Shown: in pieces, positions 1 to 4,301 of the stretch
Layout of the letters: every line of letters starts with the position of its first letter
Position numbering within the stretch: position 1 is the stretch's first letter
Assembly (NCBI GenBank): GCA_030648675.1
Contig: JAUSGV010000126.1
Location: 1-6,839, forward strand
Length of the DNA stretch: 6,839 nucleotides
Reading direction: 5' to 3'
Source: Dehalococcoidales bacterium
GTDB taxonomy: Bacteria; Chloroflexota; Dehalococcoidia; Dehalococcoidales; UBA2162
Position numbers and translations under genes: made by a program
Notes under the pieces: model-generated
What the model saw: the letters and a program-made list of their open reading frames with translations, nothing else
Database searches by the model: none
Told to the model about the DNA's origin: nothing

Positions 1-168
1 AACGACCGTTCCGAAGTCGAAAAGCTTATCGGTGAAATTAACGTTAAGGTAAACGGACGAAAAGAGCCGGCAATGCTGTCCGGATATTCACAAAATAATG
101 GCGGAATCAACGTCAAGGTAAACGGACAAAAAGATCCGGCAATTCCGGCCGGGTATAGTACAAAATAA
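1..168 (+). CDS. C-terminal part of an unknown protein with a duplicated motif (5' end outside window)
   Basis: Frame 1 is open from the window edge to a TAA at 166-168, giving 55 residues. The fragment starts with a charged stretch (NDRSEVEKLIGE). It then carries two copies of a motif reading INVKVNG(R/Q)K(E/D)PA followed by a short tail ending GYS, with the copies starting at residues 13 and 36. The INVKVNG core loosely resembles the beta-strand opening of the copper amine oxidase N-terminal (stalk) domains common in Firmicutes surface proteins. That is only a resemblance over a few residues, and I do not assign the family. The repeat may continue upstream of the window. No terminator is visible between 169 and 376, and those bases hold nothing else I can support. 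Confidence 0.6.
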   Translation, partial: NDRSEVEKLIGEINVKVNGRKEPAMLSGYSQNNGGINVKVNGQKDPAIPAGYSTK

Positions 169-170
169 TG
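31..170 (+). repeat. Two tandem ~70-bp units inside the partial CDS
   Basis: The segment 31-100 is repeated at about 100-170 with roughly 80 percent identity, and both copies end in the same 10-mer caaaataatg. The copies are 69 bp apart at their 5' ends. Near the 3' end the second has one extra base, so caaaataatg is read as Gln-Asn-Asn in copy 1 but out of that phase in copy 2, where it supplies the stop codon. Confidence 0.75.
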
Positions 171-376
171 ACTAATAAAAATTCACTTTAACTCAATAAC
201 AATCAGGACTCTTCAGGATAGGAGCATTAATCCACAATAGTCCAAGAGTGGGGTATTTGTTCGACTCTCGCGGCGCATTAAATAGTCAAATTTCAGACGC
301 AGGTTTTCGCTAAAGCGCCGTCGCTGGTAACTCCGATTCCAACAATTTAGCAAATCCAGGGCCGGAATAAGACTGT

Positions 377-817
377 TTATATACAGGCAATTACCAGATT
401 GTTGGCTATAGCGGCGGCGGCGGCGGCGGCGTAAGGCAAAAGCATTAATACGAAAGCAGCGTGAGAAAATCCGCTTAATTCTCCCTTCTTCAGGCAAATG
501 TTACGTACGCCGCCGGCTGCAACCAGTAATAAGCCTACGGCGGCGACATCATTAAATAATAGACCCCCCAGTCCTCCTCTTTCCAGTGCCCGGCTTGCTA
601 GAATTCCCGCCTCGTAAGCTCCCTTGCTTCCGCTCAGGTTCAAGAAAGCGACGGTACTCATATAGTCCAGAGCAGCCAGACAACAAACCAGAACCGCCAG
701 TCGTCTTTCCGACCACGGCCACAGCGATCGCGCAAATCGTGCCAGGACCGGAGAAAGCGAGTCGCGGTCTGTCGCGATGTGCTCTGCCTTCCCCGATGCC
801 AAATTCGGAACGTTCAC
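377..817 (-). CDS. Small membrane protein, possibly DUF5658-like
   Basis: This 146-residue protein starts at GTG (815-817). A GGAG (825-828) sits 7 nt upstream, which supports this start. The first ~38 residues are polar. Three hydrophobic stretches follow, at about 40-61, 84-104 and 117-146, so an inner-membrane protein with three helices is expected. The first helix contains LDYMST, and the loop after it has a GAYEAG stretch. This layout recalls the small DUF5658-type membrane family (Asp in helix 1, then a Glu-containing loop), but the match is weak. The last helix contains seven consecutive Ala (130-136) encoded by a perfect triplet run. The gene diverges from the pilin-like gene and shares a 228-bp upstream region with it. 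The other long frames over this interval lack hydrophobic pattern and were discarded. Function unknown. Confidence 0.7.
   Translation of the reverse strand: MNVPNLASGKAEHIATDRDSLSPVLARFARSLWPWSERRLAVLVCCLAALDYMSTVAFLNLSGSKGAYEAGILASRALERGGLGGLLFNDVAAVGLLLVAAGGVRNICLKKGELSGFSHAAFVLMLLPYAAAAAAAIANNLVIACI
411..431. repeat. (GCG)7 trinucleotide microsatellite
   Basis: Seven perfect GCG triplets in a row lie inside the minus-strand membrane protein gene and encode Ala 130-136. Perfect triplet runs are prone to slippage. Because the unit is 3 bp, a change in copy number would lengthen or shorten the last membrane helix without breaking the frame. Confidence 0.9.
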
Positions 818-929
818 CGCATATCTCCATATATAGATGATCTAAATGAATACTATTGCTGGAGAGCAACGGGAACATCCTTCTATCGGAGGAATTTGGT
901 GCTGTACTTTGTGATTAGCTGACGCTTTA

Positions 930-962
930 CCTTTTCGGGAGGAATTACCGTCCCGATAAAGG
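930..962 (+). promoter_or_regulatory. Hairpin and competing SD/anti-SD segments in the pilin-like gene leader
   Basis: CCTTT-TCGGGA (930-940) pairs with TCCCGA-t-AAAGG (951-962), giving an 11-bp stem with one bulged T and a 10-nt loop. Part of a GGAGGAATT (938-946) lies in the stem and loop. The same 9-mer occurs 50 bp upstream (888-896). A TCCTCC at 975-980 can pair with either copy, and its CCTCC can pair with the GGAGG of the pilin ribosome binding site (1035-1039). No U tract follows the hairpin, so it is not a terminator. I recognise no known riboswitch class here. Confidence 0.4.
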
Positions 963-1045
963 ACTAGACCTAAATCCTCCCTTGGTGTGATTTACCGAAT
1001 ATGAGGAATACGTAATATGAATTTAAAAAACGTAGGAGGTGCAAA

Positions 1046-1453
1046 TTGCACAAAATCAAGGGGTTAGCCAGGTTGTTTCATTCAAAGGGGACAGAAAAGG
1101 GGTTCACGCTCATCGAACTGCTGGTTGTGGTTGCGATCCTGGGGGTACTCGCGGCAATCGCCGTCCCCAGCGTCGGTAAATTCATTAACAGCGGCAAGAC
1201 TGAGGCCGCCAATGTCGAATTGCACAATGTGCAAACTGCTGTGATGGCTATGATGACTGAAGCAACAACCGGAAAAGTGGACGCAGGGCCCTCCGTTCCA
1301 ACTGGTACCGGTGATCTGAGTTTATTCACGAGCACTAATAAGGATGGAGATACAATCCACGTTTCTGATTACATGGTTGGCCTCAGTGGGACAACGGTAA
1401 AGTCAGGGAAAATATACACTGTGACAGACCTTGGCGTCGTCACTCAGTATTAG
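1046..1453 (+). CDS. Type IV pilin-like protein (prepilin with class III signal)
   Basis: This 135-residue prepilin starts at TTG (1046), because AGGAGGT (1034-1040) lies 5 nt upstream and no better start exists. The 19-residue basic leader ends in EKG, then FTLIELLVVVAILGVLAA. Prepilin peptidase should cut between Gly19 and Phe20 and methylate the Phe. Glu24 is the conserved Glu5 of the mature protein. The hydrophobic helix (about 20-45) would anchor the subunit in the membrane before assembly and form the fibre core afterwards. The mature protein is about 116 residues and has no Cys, so the disulfide loop of many Gram-negative major pilins is absent. The C-terminal part is Thr/Gly/Ser-rich. 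No assembly ATPase, prepilin peptidase or platform gene is adjacent, so it would depend on a pilus or pseudopilus system elsewhere. A strong terminator follows, so the gene is probably monocistronic. Major pilin versus minor pseudopilin cannot be decided here. Confidence 0.9.
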   Translation: MHKIKGLARLFHSKGTEKGFTLIELLVVVAILGVLAAIAVPSVGKFINSGKTEAANVELHNVQTAVMAMMTEATTGKVDAGPSVPTGTGDLSLFTSTNKDGDTIHVSDYMVGLSGTTVKSGKIYTVTDLGVVTQY

Positions 1454-1483
1454 CAATAGAATATTATAAAAGGAAATAACTGG

Positions 1484-1523
1484 AAAAAGGAAAGCCCGCT
1501 CTAATGAGCGGGCTTTCCTTTTT
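1484..1523 (+). terminator. Strong intrinsic terminator of the pilin-like gene
   Basis: A perfect 18-bp inverted repeat (1484-1501 with 1506-1523) has a TAAT tetraloop. The GC-rich core is AGCCCGCTC/GAGCGGGCT, and the 3' arm ends in a run of five T. The 5' arm begins with five A, so the structure could also work as a terminator on the minus strand. It starts 31 bp after the pilin stop codon. Confidence 0.95.
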
Positions 1524-1550
1524 GTTATCAATAATCGAAATGTAATTATT

Positions 1551-1580
1551 TTGCAATATTTTAGTTGTTATTTTTATAAC
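1551..1580 (+). promoter_or_regulatory. Candidate sigma-A promoter for the LuxR-type gene
   Basis: TTGCAA (1551-1556) and TATAAC (1575-1580) are separated by 18 bp, matching 4 of 6 and 5 of 6 consensus positions. A small inverted repeat, TTGTTAT/ATAACAA (1565-1571 and 1576-1582, loop TTTT), overlaps the -10 and could be an operator. The surroundings are very AT-rich, so chance matches are likely. Confidence 0.3.
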
Positions 1581-1683
1581 AATTTAACTACTTTTGTACA
1601 ATACTTAATACATTAACGTATGACACTTTAGGACAAATCGATAAAGTTATTGCAACATCATTGTAAAGGTTGATCCCAAGATA

Positions 1684-2142
1684 ATGGAAGTTGATTATAA
1701 AATGCAGGCATACGGCTTGGCACCCGCCTTGAATCGCGACCTGGGATTTCAACTCCCAATGCTGGTCGACATTGCCGACACCCAGGAAAGCACGCCGCGG
1801 TATCATAAATCGCGAACGGGAGACGCCTACGCCTCGGCCGTTAATTTCCCGAGTTCCGGATATATTGCTTCCTCTCAACGCACTGAGCCGCGCAAAACGA
1901 TTGGAGCTAAAGATCCCTTAAGTAAAAGAGAAAGGGAAATTCTGCAATTGGCGGCTGAAGGCAACAGCAACAAAGAAATCGCCCACAAATGTTGCGTCAG
2001 CGAAGCGACGGTTAAAACCCATTTCCGCAACATTTTCAGTAAAATCGACGTTAACAGTCGAACCGCGGCCGTAGTATATGCGACTGCCGCGGGCGTATTG
2101 GACATGAACCAGATAGCAGTGACATATTCCCGCGATAAATAG
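1684..2142 (+). CDS. Stand-alone LuxR/GerE-type DNA-binding regulator
   Basis: This 152-residue protein has a C-terminal LuxR-type helix-turn-helix at about 78-139. It carries the usual landmarks: LSKREREILQLAAEG, then NKEIA, then the recognition helix VSEATVKTHFRNIFSKI, then the conserved V.SRT.A ending. Such domains bind DNA as dimers and activate or repress transcription. The N-terminal 77 residues are polar and show neither a receiver domain with a phospho-acceptor Asp nor a recognisable autoinducer or PAS domain, so the signal, if any, is unknown. No histidine kinase is next to it. ATG 1684 is used here, but its upstream region has only a weak AAAGG 14 nt away. In-frame ATG 1702 is an alternative, with GGAAG 11 nt upstream. 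Neighbours suggest no clear target. The pilin-like gene upstream is insulated by its terminator. Confidence 0.88.
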   Translation: MEVDYKMQAYGLAPALNRDLGFQLPMLVDIADTQESTPRYHKSRTGDAYASAVNFPSSGYIASSQRTEPRKTIGAKDPLSKREREILQLAAEGNSNKEIAHKCCVSEATVKTHFRNIFSKIDVNSRTAAVVYATAAGVLDMNQIAVTYSRDK

Positions 2143-2143
2143 C

Positions 2144-2540
2144 TGGGAGCTATATATTCTAAATCTCTCCGGCGGCGTAAACTTCTGCTGACCTCTGCGA
2201 AACCCGAATAAGTATAGATGTTGAATGAAAGAAGGCTGCAGCCGGCTTCAATGTCGGCTCTGAGTATCGTCCTGATGCCGCTTGCCACCAGTTTGTTCTG
2301 AAATGCCAGTGCCGTCTCTCCGGAAGACGGCTGAAAGCTGGAGGCGGTTGGATAACCCGGAATCTGGTTAATCGAGCATTGCAGCCCATCCAGCAGGTTG
2401 ACAAGACTGTCGGCGTCATTCAGCGAATCATTGATCTTATCGAAAAGGGCATATACTATAAAGGTGTTCCGGCCAGTTTTGCGGCCGAATTCTTTGCAGA
2501 CGGAAATTACTTGCGCTAGCGTAGTGTCTCGTAAATATAT
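2144..2540 (-). pseudogene. Probable remnant of an unknown protein gene, start codon lost
   Basis: On the minus strand a frame is open from just after a TAA (2541-2543) down to a stop at 1875. It has no ATG, GTG or TTG until a GTG at 2288. The translation of 2540-2150 looks protein-like. Segments such as RKTGRNTFIVYALFDKIND, ADSLVNLLDGLQCSINQ and ALAFQNKLVASGIRTILRAD have balanced composition and helix-like spacing, unlike the Arg/Trp-rich readings of the other frames. From about 2210 the frame becomes Arg-rich and runs antisense through the LuxR gene, while the neighbouring frame ends naturally in EVYAAGEI at a TAG near 2156. A frameshift near 2210 plus a lost 5' end would explain both. I recognise no family. 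It could also be a live gene using a non-standard start, or a sequencing error. Confidence 0.4.
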
Positions 2541-2581
2541 TTACATAACTGTCTGCTTCCCTCGAAAGAGGAGAAAGGACT

Positions 2582-2617
2582 CTCCCCCTTTGGAAAAGGG
2601 GGACTAAGGGGGATTTT
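2582..2617. repeat. REP-like hairpin repeat (CCCCCTTT / AAAGGGGG)
   Basis: CCCCCTTT (2584-2591) pairs with AAAGGGGG (2595-2602) around a GGA loop. It is followed by ACTAAGGGGGATTTT, a partial copy of the same arm. Read on the minus strand it encodes SPLVPLFQRG, the well-known spurious peptide of a dispersed intergenic repeat found in many bacterial genomes. It is a repeat element, not a gene. Copy number in this genome cannot be seen from one window. Confidence 0.6.
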
Positions 2618-2789
2618 GAGTTGTCAATTGTTATCCTCATCTGGAAACCCTTTTGTAAGACAACACACTAGCGGATATTTTCTATTGATGGTTAACGGCT
2701 ATTGACCAAAGGATAACTATGTTTTGTACGTACCAACCAGGGTTGAGGTTTTGCTGCCATTATACAACCTTGAGGATTGTAATAAGCGT
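2618..2789. other. Intergenic stretch without a supported gene
   Basis: I see nothing firm here. A 24-codon frame (2719-2793, plus strand) follows a weak AAAGG, but its Cys/Tyr/Thr-rich product resembles nothing and it overlaps the candidate promoter at 2790. Several short imperfect hairpins occur around 2733-2785. Confidence 0.4.
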
Positions 2790-2819
2790 TTGACAATTAT
2801 ACCAAGGGAGTAGTTAAAT
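2790..2819 (+). promoter_or_regulatory. Candidate promoter with perfect -35 box
   Basis: A consensus TTGACA (2790-2795) is followed 18 bp later by TTAAAT (2814-2819, 4 of 6 matches to TATAAT). Transcription would start near 2826, immediately before the helix strand GGCCGAGT (2829-2836) of the candidate structured RNA, and could end at the strong terminator at 3047-3077. The -10 is imperfect and nothing has been measured. Confidence 0.4.
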
Positions 2820-2871
2820 AGGAGTTGAGGCCGAGTAACGCCTTAATAAAACAATTTGGAGGTGTAAAAGT

Positions 2872-2916
2872 ATGAACCTTCAGAAACTTTATGGGGTGTG
2901 GTTTTTTCCAAACTAA
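2872..2916 (+). CDS. Possible 14-residue leader or small peptide, aromatic-rich
   Basis: ATG 2872 is preceded by GGAGGT (2858-2863) at 8 nt and reads MNLQKLYGVWFFPN before TAA. Four of the last eight residues are aromatic (Y, W, F, F). Length and strong ribosome binding site resemble attenuation leader peptides. The terminator is about 130 nt downstream, further than in classic trp- or phe-type attenuators, and no aromatic amino acid gene follows. The start of its Shine-Dalgarno (2855-2860) can pair with 2907-2912 at the end of the frame. It may equally be a chance frame in a non-coding RNA. Confidence 0.3.
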   Translation: MNLQKLYGVWFFPN

Positions 2917-3046
2917 CGCTCTGCGAAAGATCGGGGCGGACGGAACCTAAACTCGGCTCGTTAAGATAAGTCAGAAGTCAGTTTTAATTGCCTTAATACG
3001 GTTTTGTTAACCGTAAGTGAGTCGGGGTTGGGGAGGTAAATCCAGG

Positions 3047-3077
3047 GAGGGCACTTTCAATAGTGCCCTCTTTTTTT
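3047..3077 (+). terminator. Strong intrinsic terminator
   Basis: GAGGGCACT (3047-3055) pairs perfectly with AGTGCCCTC (3062-3070) around a 6-nt loop. A run of seven T follows (3071-3077). No protein gene of normal size ends here, so it implies a non-coding or leader transcript upstream. Confidence 0.93.
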
Positions 3078-3208
3078 ATAGTATTTAACGTCTTTTCAAA
3101 AAGGGACACCTCAAAACGCAGGACTTTTGACCTGACCTTTCAGTCTATCAATACCGGCTGGCTCGAATCCGTCCGCCGGGCAAGCGATACTTGTTTAATC
3201 TCATTCCA

Positions 3209-3252
3209 ACATGAGCAAATACACTATCTCCGTTTCACCTATTTGCTTATGT
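3209..3252. promoter_or_regulatory. 13-bp inverted repeat upstream of the zinc-ribbon gene
   Basis: Positions 3209-3221 (ACATGAGCAAATA) pair with 3240-3252 (TATTTGCTTATGT) over 13 bp, with one G-U if RNA, around an 18-nt loop. The 3' arm overlaps the -35 of the candidate promoter that follows, so it could be an operator in DNA or a hairpin in a transcript coming from further upstream. No U tract follows on the plus strand. Confidence 0.65.
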
Positions 3253-3271
3253 AAATTGTTTATGTTATATT
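3243..3271 (+). promoter_or_regulatory. Candidate promoter of the zinc-ribbon gene
   Basis: TTGCTT (3243-3248) and TATATT (3266-3271) have the ideal 17-bp spacing. The -10 matches 5 of 6 and the -35 only 3 of 6. Transcription would start near 3278 and give a leader of about 100 nt holding the start-codon hairpin. Confidence 0.35.
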
Positions 3272-3272
3272 G

Positions 3273-3302
3273 AGATAACTGGTTCGATACAGGTTATCTT
3301 TT
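3273..3302 (+). promoter_or_regulatory. Hairpin with short U tract in the zinc-ribbon leader
   Basis: AGATAAC (3273-3279) pairs with GTTATCT (3293-3299), followed by TTT (3300-3302). It resembles a weak terminator or attenuator. The stem is AT-rich, so on its own it would end transcription poorly. If the candidate promoter at 3243-3271 is correct, the 5' arm overlaps the start site and the hairpin would need an upstream start to form fully. Confidence 0.4.
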
Positions 3303-3333
3303 AGCGAGTCAAACAAACTCAGTTTCCTCAAAT

Positions 3334-3382
3334 ATCGGATGACCCCAATTCCAGCCAAATCTTAATAAGGAGGTCATCCGAT
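3334..3382 (+). promoter_or_regulatory. Start-codon and ribosome-binding-site sequestering hairpin
   Basis: ATCGGATGACC (3334-3344) is an exact reverse complement of GGTCATCCGAT (3372-3382). The 3' arm covers the last bases of the Shine-Dalgarno AAGGAGGT (3367-3374), the whole 6-nt spacer and the first two bases of the ATG. A U-G pair (3333-3383) covers the third base. CC at 3345-3346 can also pair with GG at 3369-3370 if A3371 bulges, burying the rest of the Shine-Dalgarno. Folded, the messenger should be closed to ribosomes. Confidence 0.75.
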
Positions 3383-3719
3383 GAATTATCAAGACAAATC
3401 GCTCACATGTTCCGATTGCAGCACTGGCTTTACCTTTACTGCTCAGGAACAAGAGAACTTCGCTATCAAAGGCTACACTAACGAGCCTAAGCGTTGTCTC
3501 CCTTGCCGGGACGCAAGGAAAGCACAGCAGAACAGCAGCGGCAGCTTCGGCGGTGGCAACTATAGCAACAATAGCTATAGCTCAGGCCCACGGCAGATGT
3601 TTCCCGTCAAATGTTCTACCTGCGGCAAAGACGCCCAGGTACCTTTTCAACCCCGCGGCGACAGACCAGTCTACTGTTCAGATTGTTACCGCAAGACAAA
3701 CCCGGTAAAAAGATACTAA
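3381..3719 (+). CDS. Double zinc-ribbon protein (CxxC...CxxC family)
   Basis: This 112-residue protein has two Cys4 zinc ribbons. The first uses C10, C13, C39 and C42 and contains the family phrase F-T-x3-Q-E...KGYTNEPKRC. The second uses C78, C81, C99 and C102, with the phrase VPFQPRGDRPVYCSDCY. A Gly/Ser/Asn/Tyr-rich flexible linker (about 51-69) joins them. Proteins of this type are widespread in Clostridia and Chloroflexi. They are annotated as probable zinc-ribbon domain proteins and their function is not established. A nucleic-acid-binding role is a guess from the fold. The start is fixed by AAGGAGGT 6 nt upstream of ATG 3381, although both lie in a hairpin. A terminator follows directly. 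Expression is probably controlled at translation. Confidence 0.88.
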   Translation: MNYQDKSLTCSDCSTGFTFTAQEQENFAIKGYTNEPKRCLPCRDARKAQQNSSGSFGGGNYSNNSYSSGPRQMFPVKCSTCGKDAQVPFQPRGDRPVYCSDCYRKTNPVKRY

Positions 3720-3736
3720 TCACCGGCGAGTAACGT

Positions 3737-3783
3737 AAGGCTGGGTAGAACCGTCCCAAAGGATTGTCCTATCCAGCCTTTTT
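3737..3783 (+). terminator. Intrinsic terminator after the zinc-ribbon gene
   Basis: AAGGCTGGGTAG (3737-3748) pairs with CTATCCAGCCTT (3769-3780), 12 bp with one G-U, around a 20-nt loop. The T run spans 3779-3783 and a further TTT follows one base later. The stem starts 18 bp after the stop codon. Confidence 0.8.
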
Positions 3784-3813
3784 CTTTCAACCGCGATTTA
3801 AGGAGGAGCCAAT

Positions 3814-3954
3814 ATGATGAACGCGAAAGAATTGTCAAAATCTACTAGAACATATGTTCGAAGGGAGAAGGCTCGTATTCGCCGCGAAATCACCGATAAA
3901 ACGGAACTGCAAAAAGCACTTAACGTGCTGCACCTGCAATTTCATAAAGCATAA
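3814..3954 (+). CDS. 46-residue basic hypothetical protein
   Basis: This short gene starts at ATG 3814, 7 nt after AAGGAGG (3800-3806). A second ATG follows immediately at 3817. The product begins MMNAKELSKSTRTYVRREK, is rich in Arg and Lys in its first 30 residues and ends in a helix-like ALNVLHLQFHKA. It has no signal peptide, membrane segment or Cys. A soluble, largely helical protein is expected, perhaps binding nucleic acid through its basic half, but that is inference and I recognise no family. It lies 30 bp after the terminator of the zinc-ribbon gene and 42 bp before the next small gene. It may therefore be transcribed by read-through or from a promoter I cannot identify. The ribosome binding site is the main reason for calling it. 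Confidence 0.72.
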   Translation: MMNAKELSKSTRTYVRREKARIRREITDKTELQKALNVLHLQFHKA

Positions 3955-3996
3955 TGTTCTCCATCGGCAAACCGGTTGTATTCAGGAGGCAATATA

Positions 3997-4185
3997 ATGG
4001 CAATTAATACAAAAAGGTTTATGAGTCCTGGCGAAAGGGAATATCTTGATTCCGGTGATTGGAAATGCCCCGAGTCCCCGACCGGAGCCCACTGGTGGGA
4101 CTGTAACGTAAAGCCTTCTGTTTGCAAGATTTGCGGCAAAGTTAACAAAGTCGCCGCACGGGCAGTAACGACTTTGCCGGCATAA
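3997..4185 (+). CDS. 62-residue Cys-rich, probably zinc-binding small protein
   Basis: ATG 3997 is chosen because CAGGAGG (3983-3989) lies 7 nt upstream. An earlier in-frame TTG at 3976 would overlap that site. The product has a middle segment WKCPESPTGAHWWDC followed by CKICG: C24, H32, C36, C43 and C46. The C43-x2-C46 knuckle, together with C24, C36 or H32, could hold one zinc ion. The tail after residue 50 is small and basic. I do not recognise a named family. It shares the strong ribosome binding site and small size of the two genes before it, and the Cys knuckles of the first. The 116 bp after it, to the convergent ABC-F gene, show no clear terminator. Confidence 0.78.
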   Translation: MAINTKRFMSPGEREYLDSGDWKCPESPTGAHWWDCNVKPSVCKICGKVNKVAARAVTTLPA

Positions 4186-4301
4186 AGCGGGGATGCCGCC
4201 AACAACAAGGGGTGATTGATTACCCAACCTCCAGACCAAATACAAACTTCTAAAGGCAACGACAATAACAATCGGGGCATTAAACCCGGGCTAAACAAAT
4301 C

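Larger units (their letters stand above)
2826..3077 (+). ncRNA. Candidate structured small RNA (~250 nt) of unknown class
   Basis: The interval lies between a candidate promoter and a strong intrinsic terminator and holds no substantial gene. Visible helices are: GGCCGAGT (2829-2836) with ACTCGGCT (2951-2958), closing the 5' half; TTTGGA (2855-2860) with TCCAAA (2907-2912); CGCTCTG (2917-2923) with CGGGGCG (2932-2938) around CGAAAGAT; and TACGGTT (2997-3003) with AACCGTA (3009-3015). Inside is a 14-codon frame with a strong ribosome binding site (2872-2916). I compared it mentally with 6S, SRP, tmRNA, RNase P, c-di-GMP and cobalamin RNAs and found no match. It could instead be the long leader of the zinc-ribbon gene, ending in an attenuator. 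Confidence 0.4.

Noticed and set aside
552..878. 108-codon minus-strand frame and the plus-strand frame 586-840
   Set aside because: Both lie over the membrane protein gene in other frames, have Arg/Gly/Pro-rich or irregular composition and lack ribosome binding sites.
896..921. Eight-codon frame (TTG start) after the first GGAGGAATT in the pilin leader
   Set aside because: It is too short to judge and its start would overlap the ribosome-binding-site-like sequence.
2437..2640. Minus-strand frame containing SPLVPLFQRG
   Set aside because: The peptide is the conceptual translation of a dispersed hairpin repeat and not a protein gene.
2719..2793. 24-codon plus-strand frame with weak AAAGG upstream
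   Set aside because: The weak ribosome binding site, odd Cys/Tyr-rich product and overlap with a candidate promoter make chance more likely.
3119..3180. tRNA-like fragment: CAGG-acttttga-CCTG followed by GGCTCGAATCC and CGCCGGGCA
   Set aside because: It recalls an anticodon arm and a tRNA 3' end (a possible decayed tRNA or attachment site). The anticodon loop has 8 nt, T54 is replaced by C, no 5' acceptor strand pairs with it and CCA is absent.
3063..3254. 63-codon plus-strand frame
   Set aside because: It begins within the 3' arm of a terminator, has no ribosome binding site and runs through the 13-bp inverted repeat.
2830..3735. The 9-mer CGAGTAACG occurs near 2832 and near 3727
   Set aside because: A single 9-mer shared by two non-coding spots has no matching context around it and is probably chance.
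4186..4301. Terminator between the convergent small Cys-rich gene and the ABC-F gene
   Set aside because: Only 4-6 bp complementary stretches (GGGT/ACCC, a CCCGGG palindrome) without a U tract are present.
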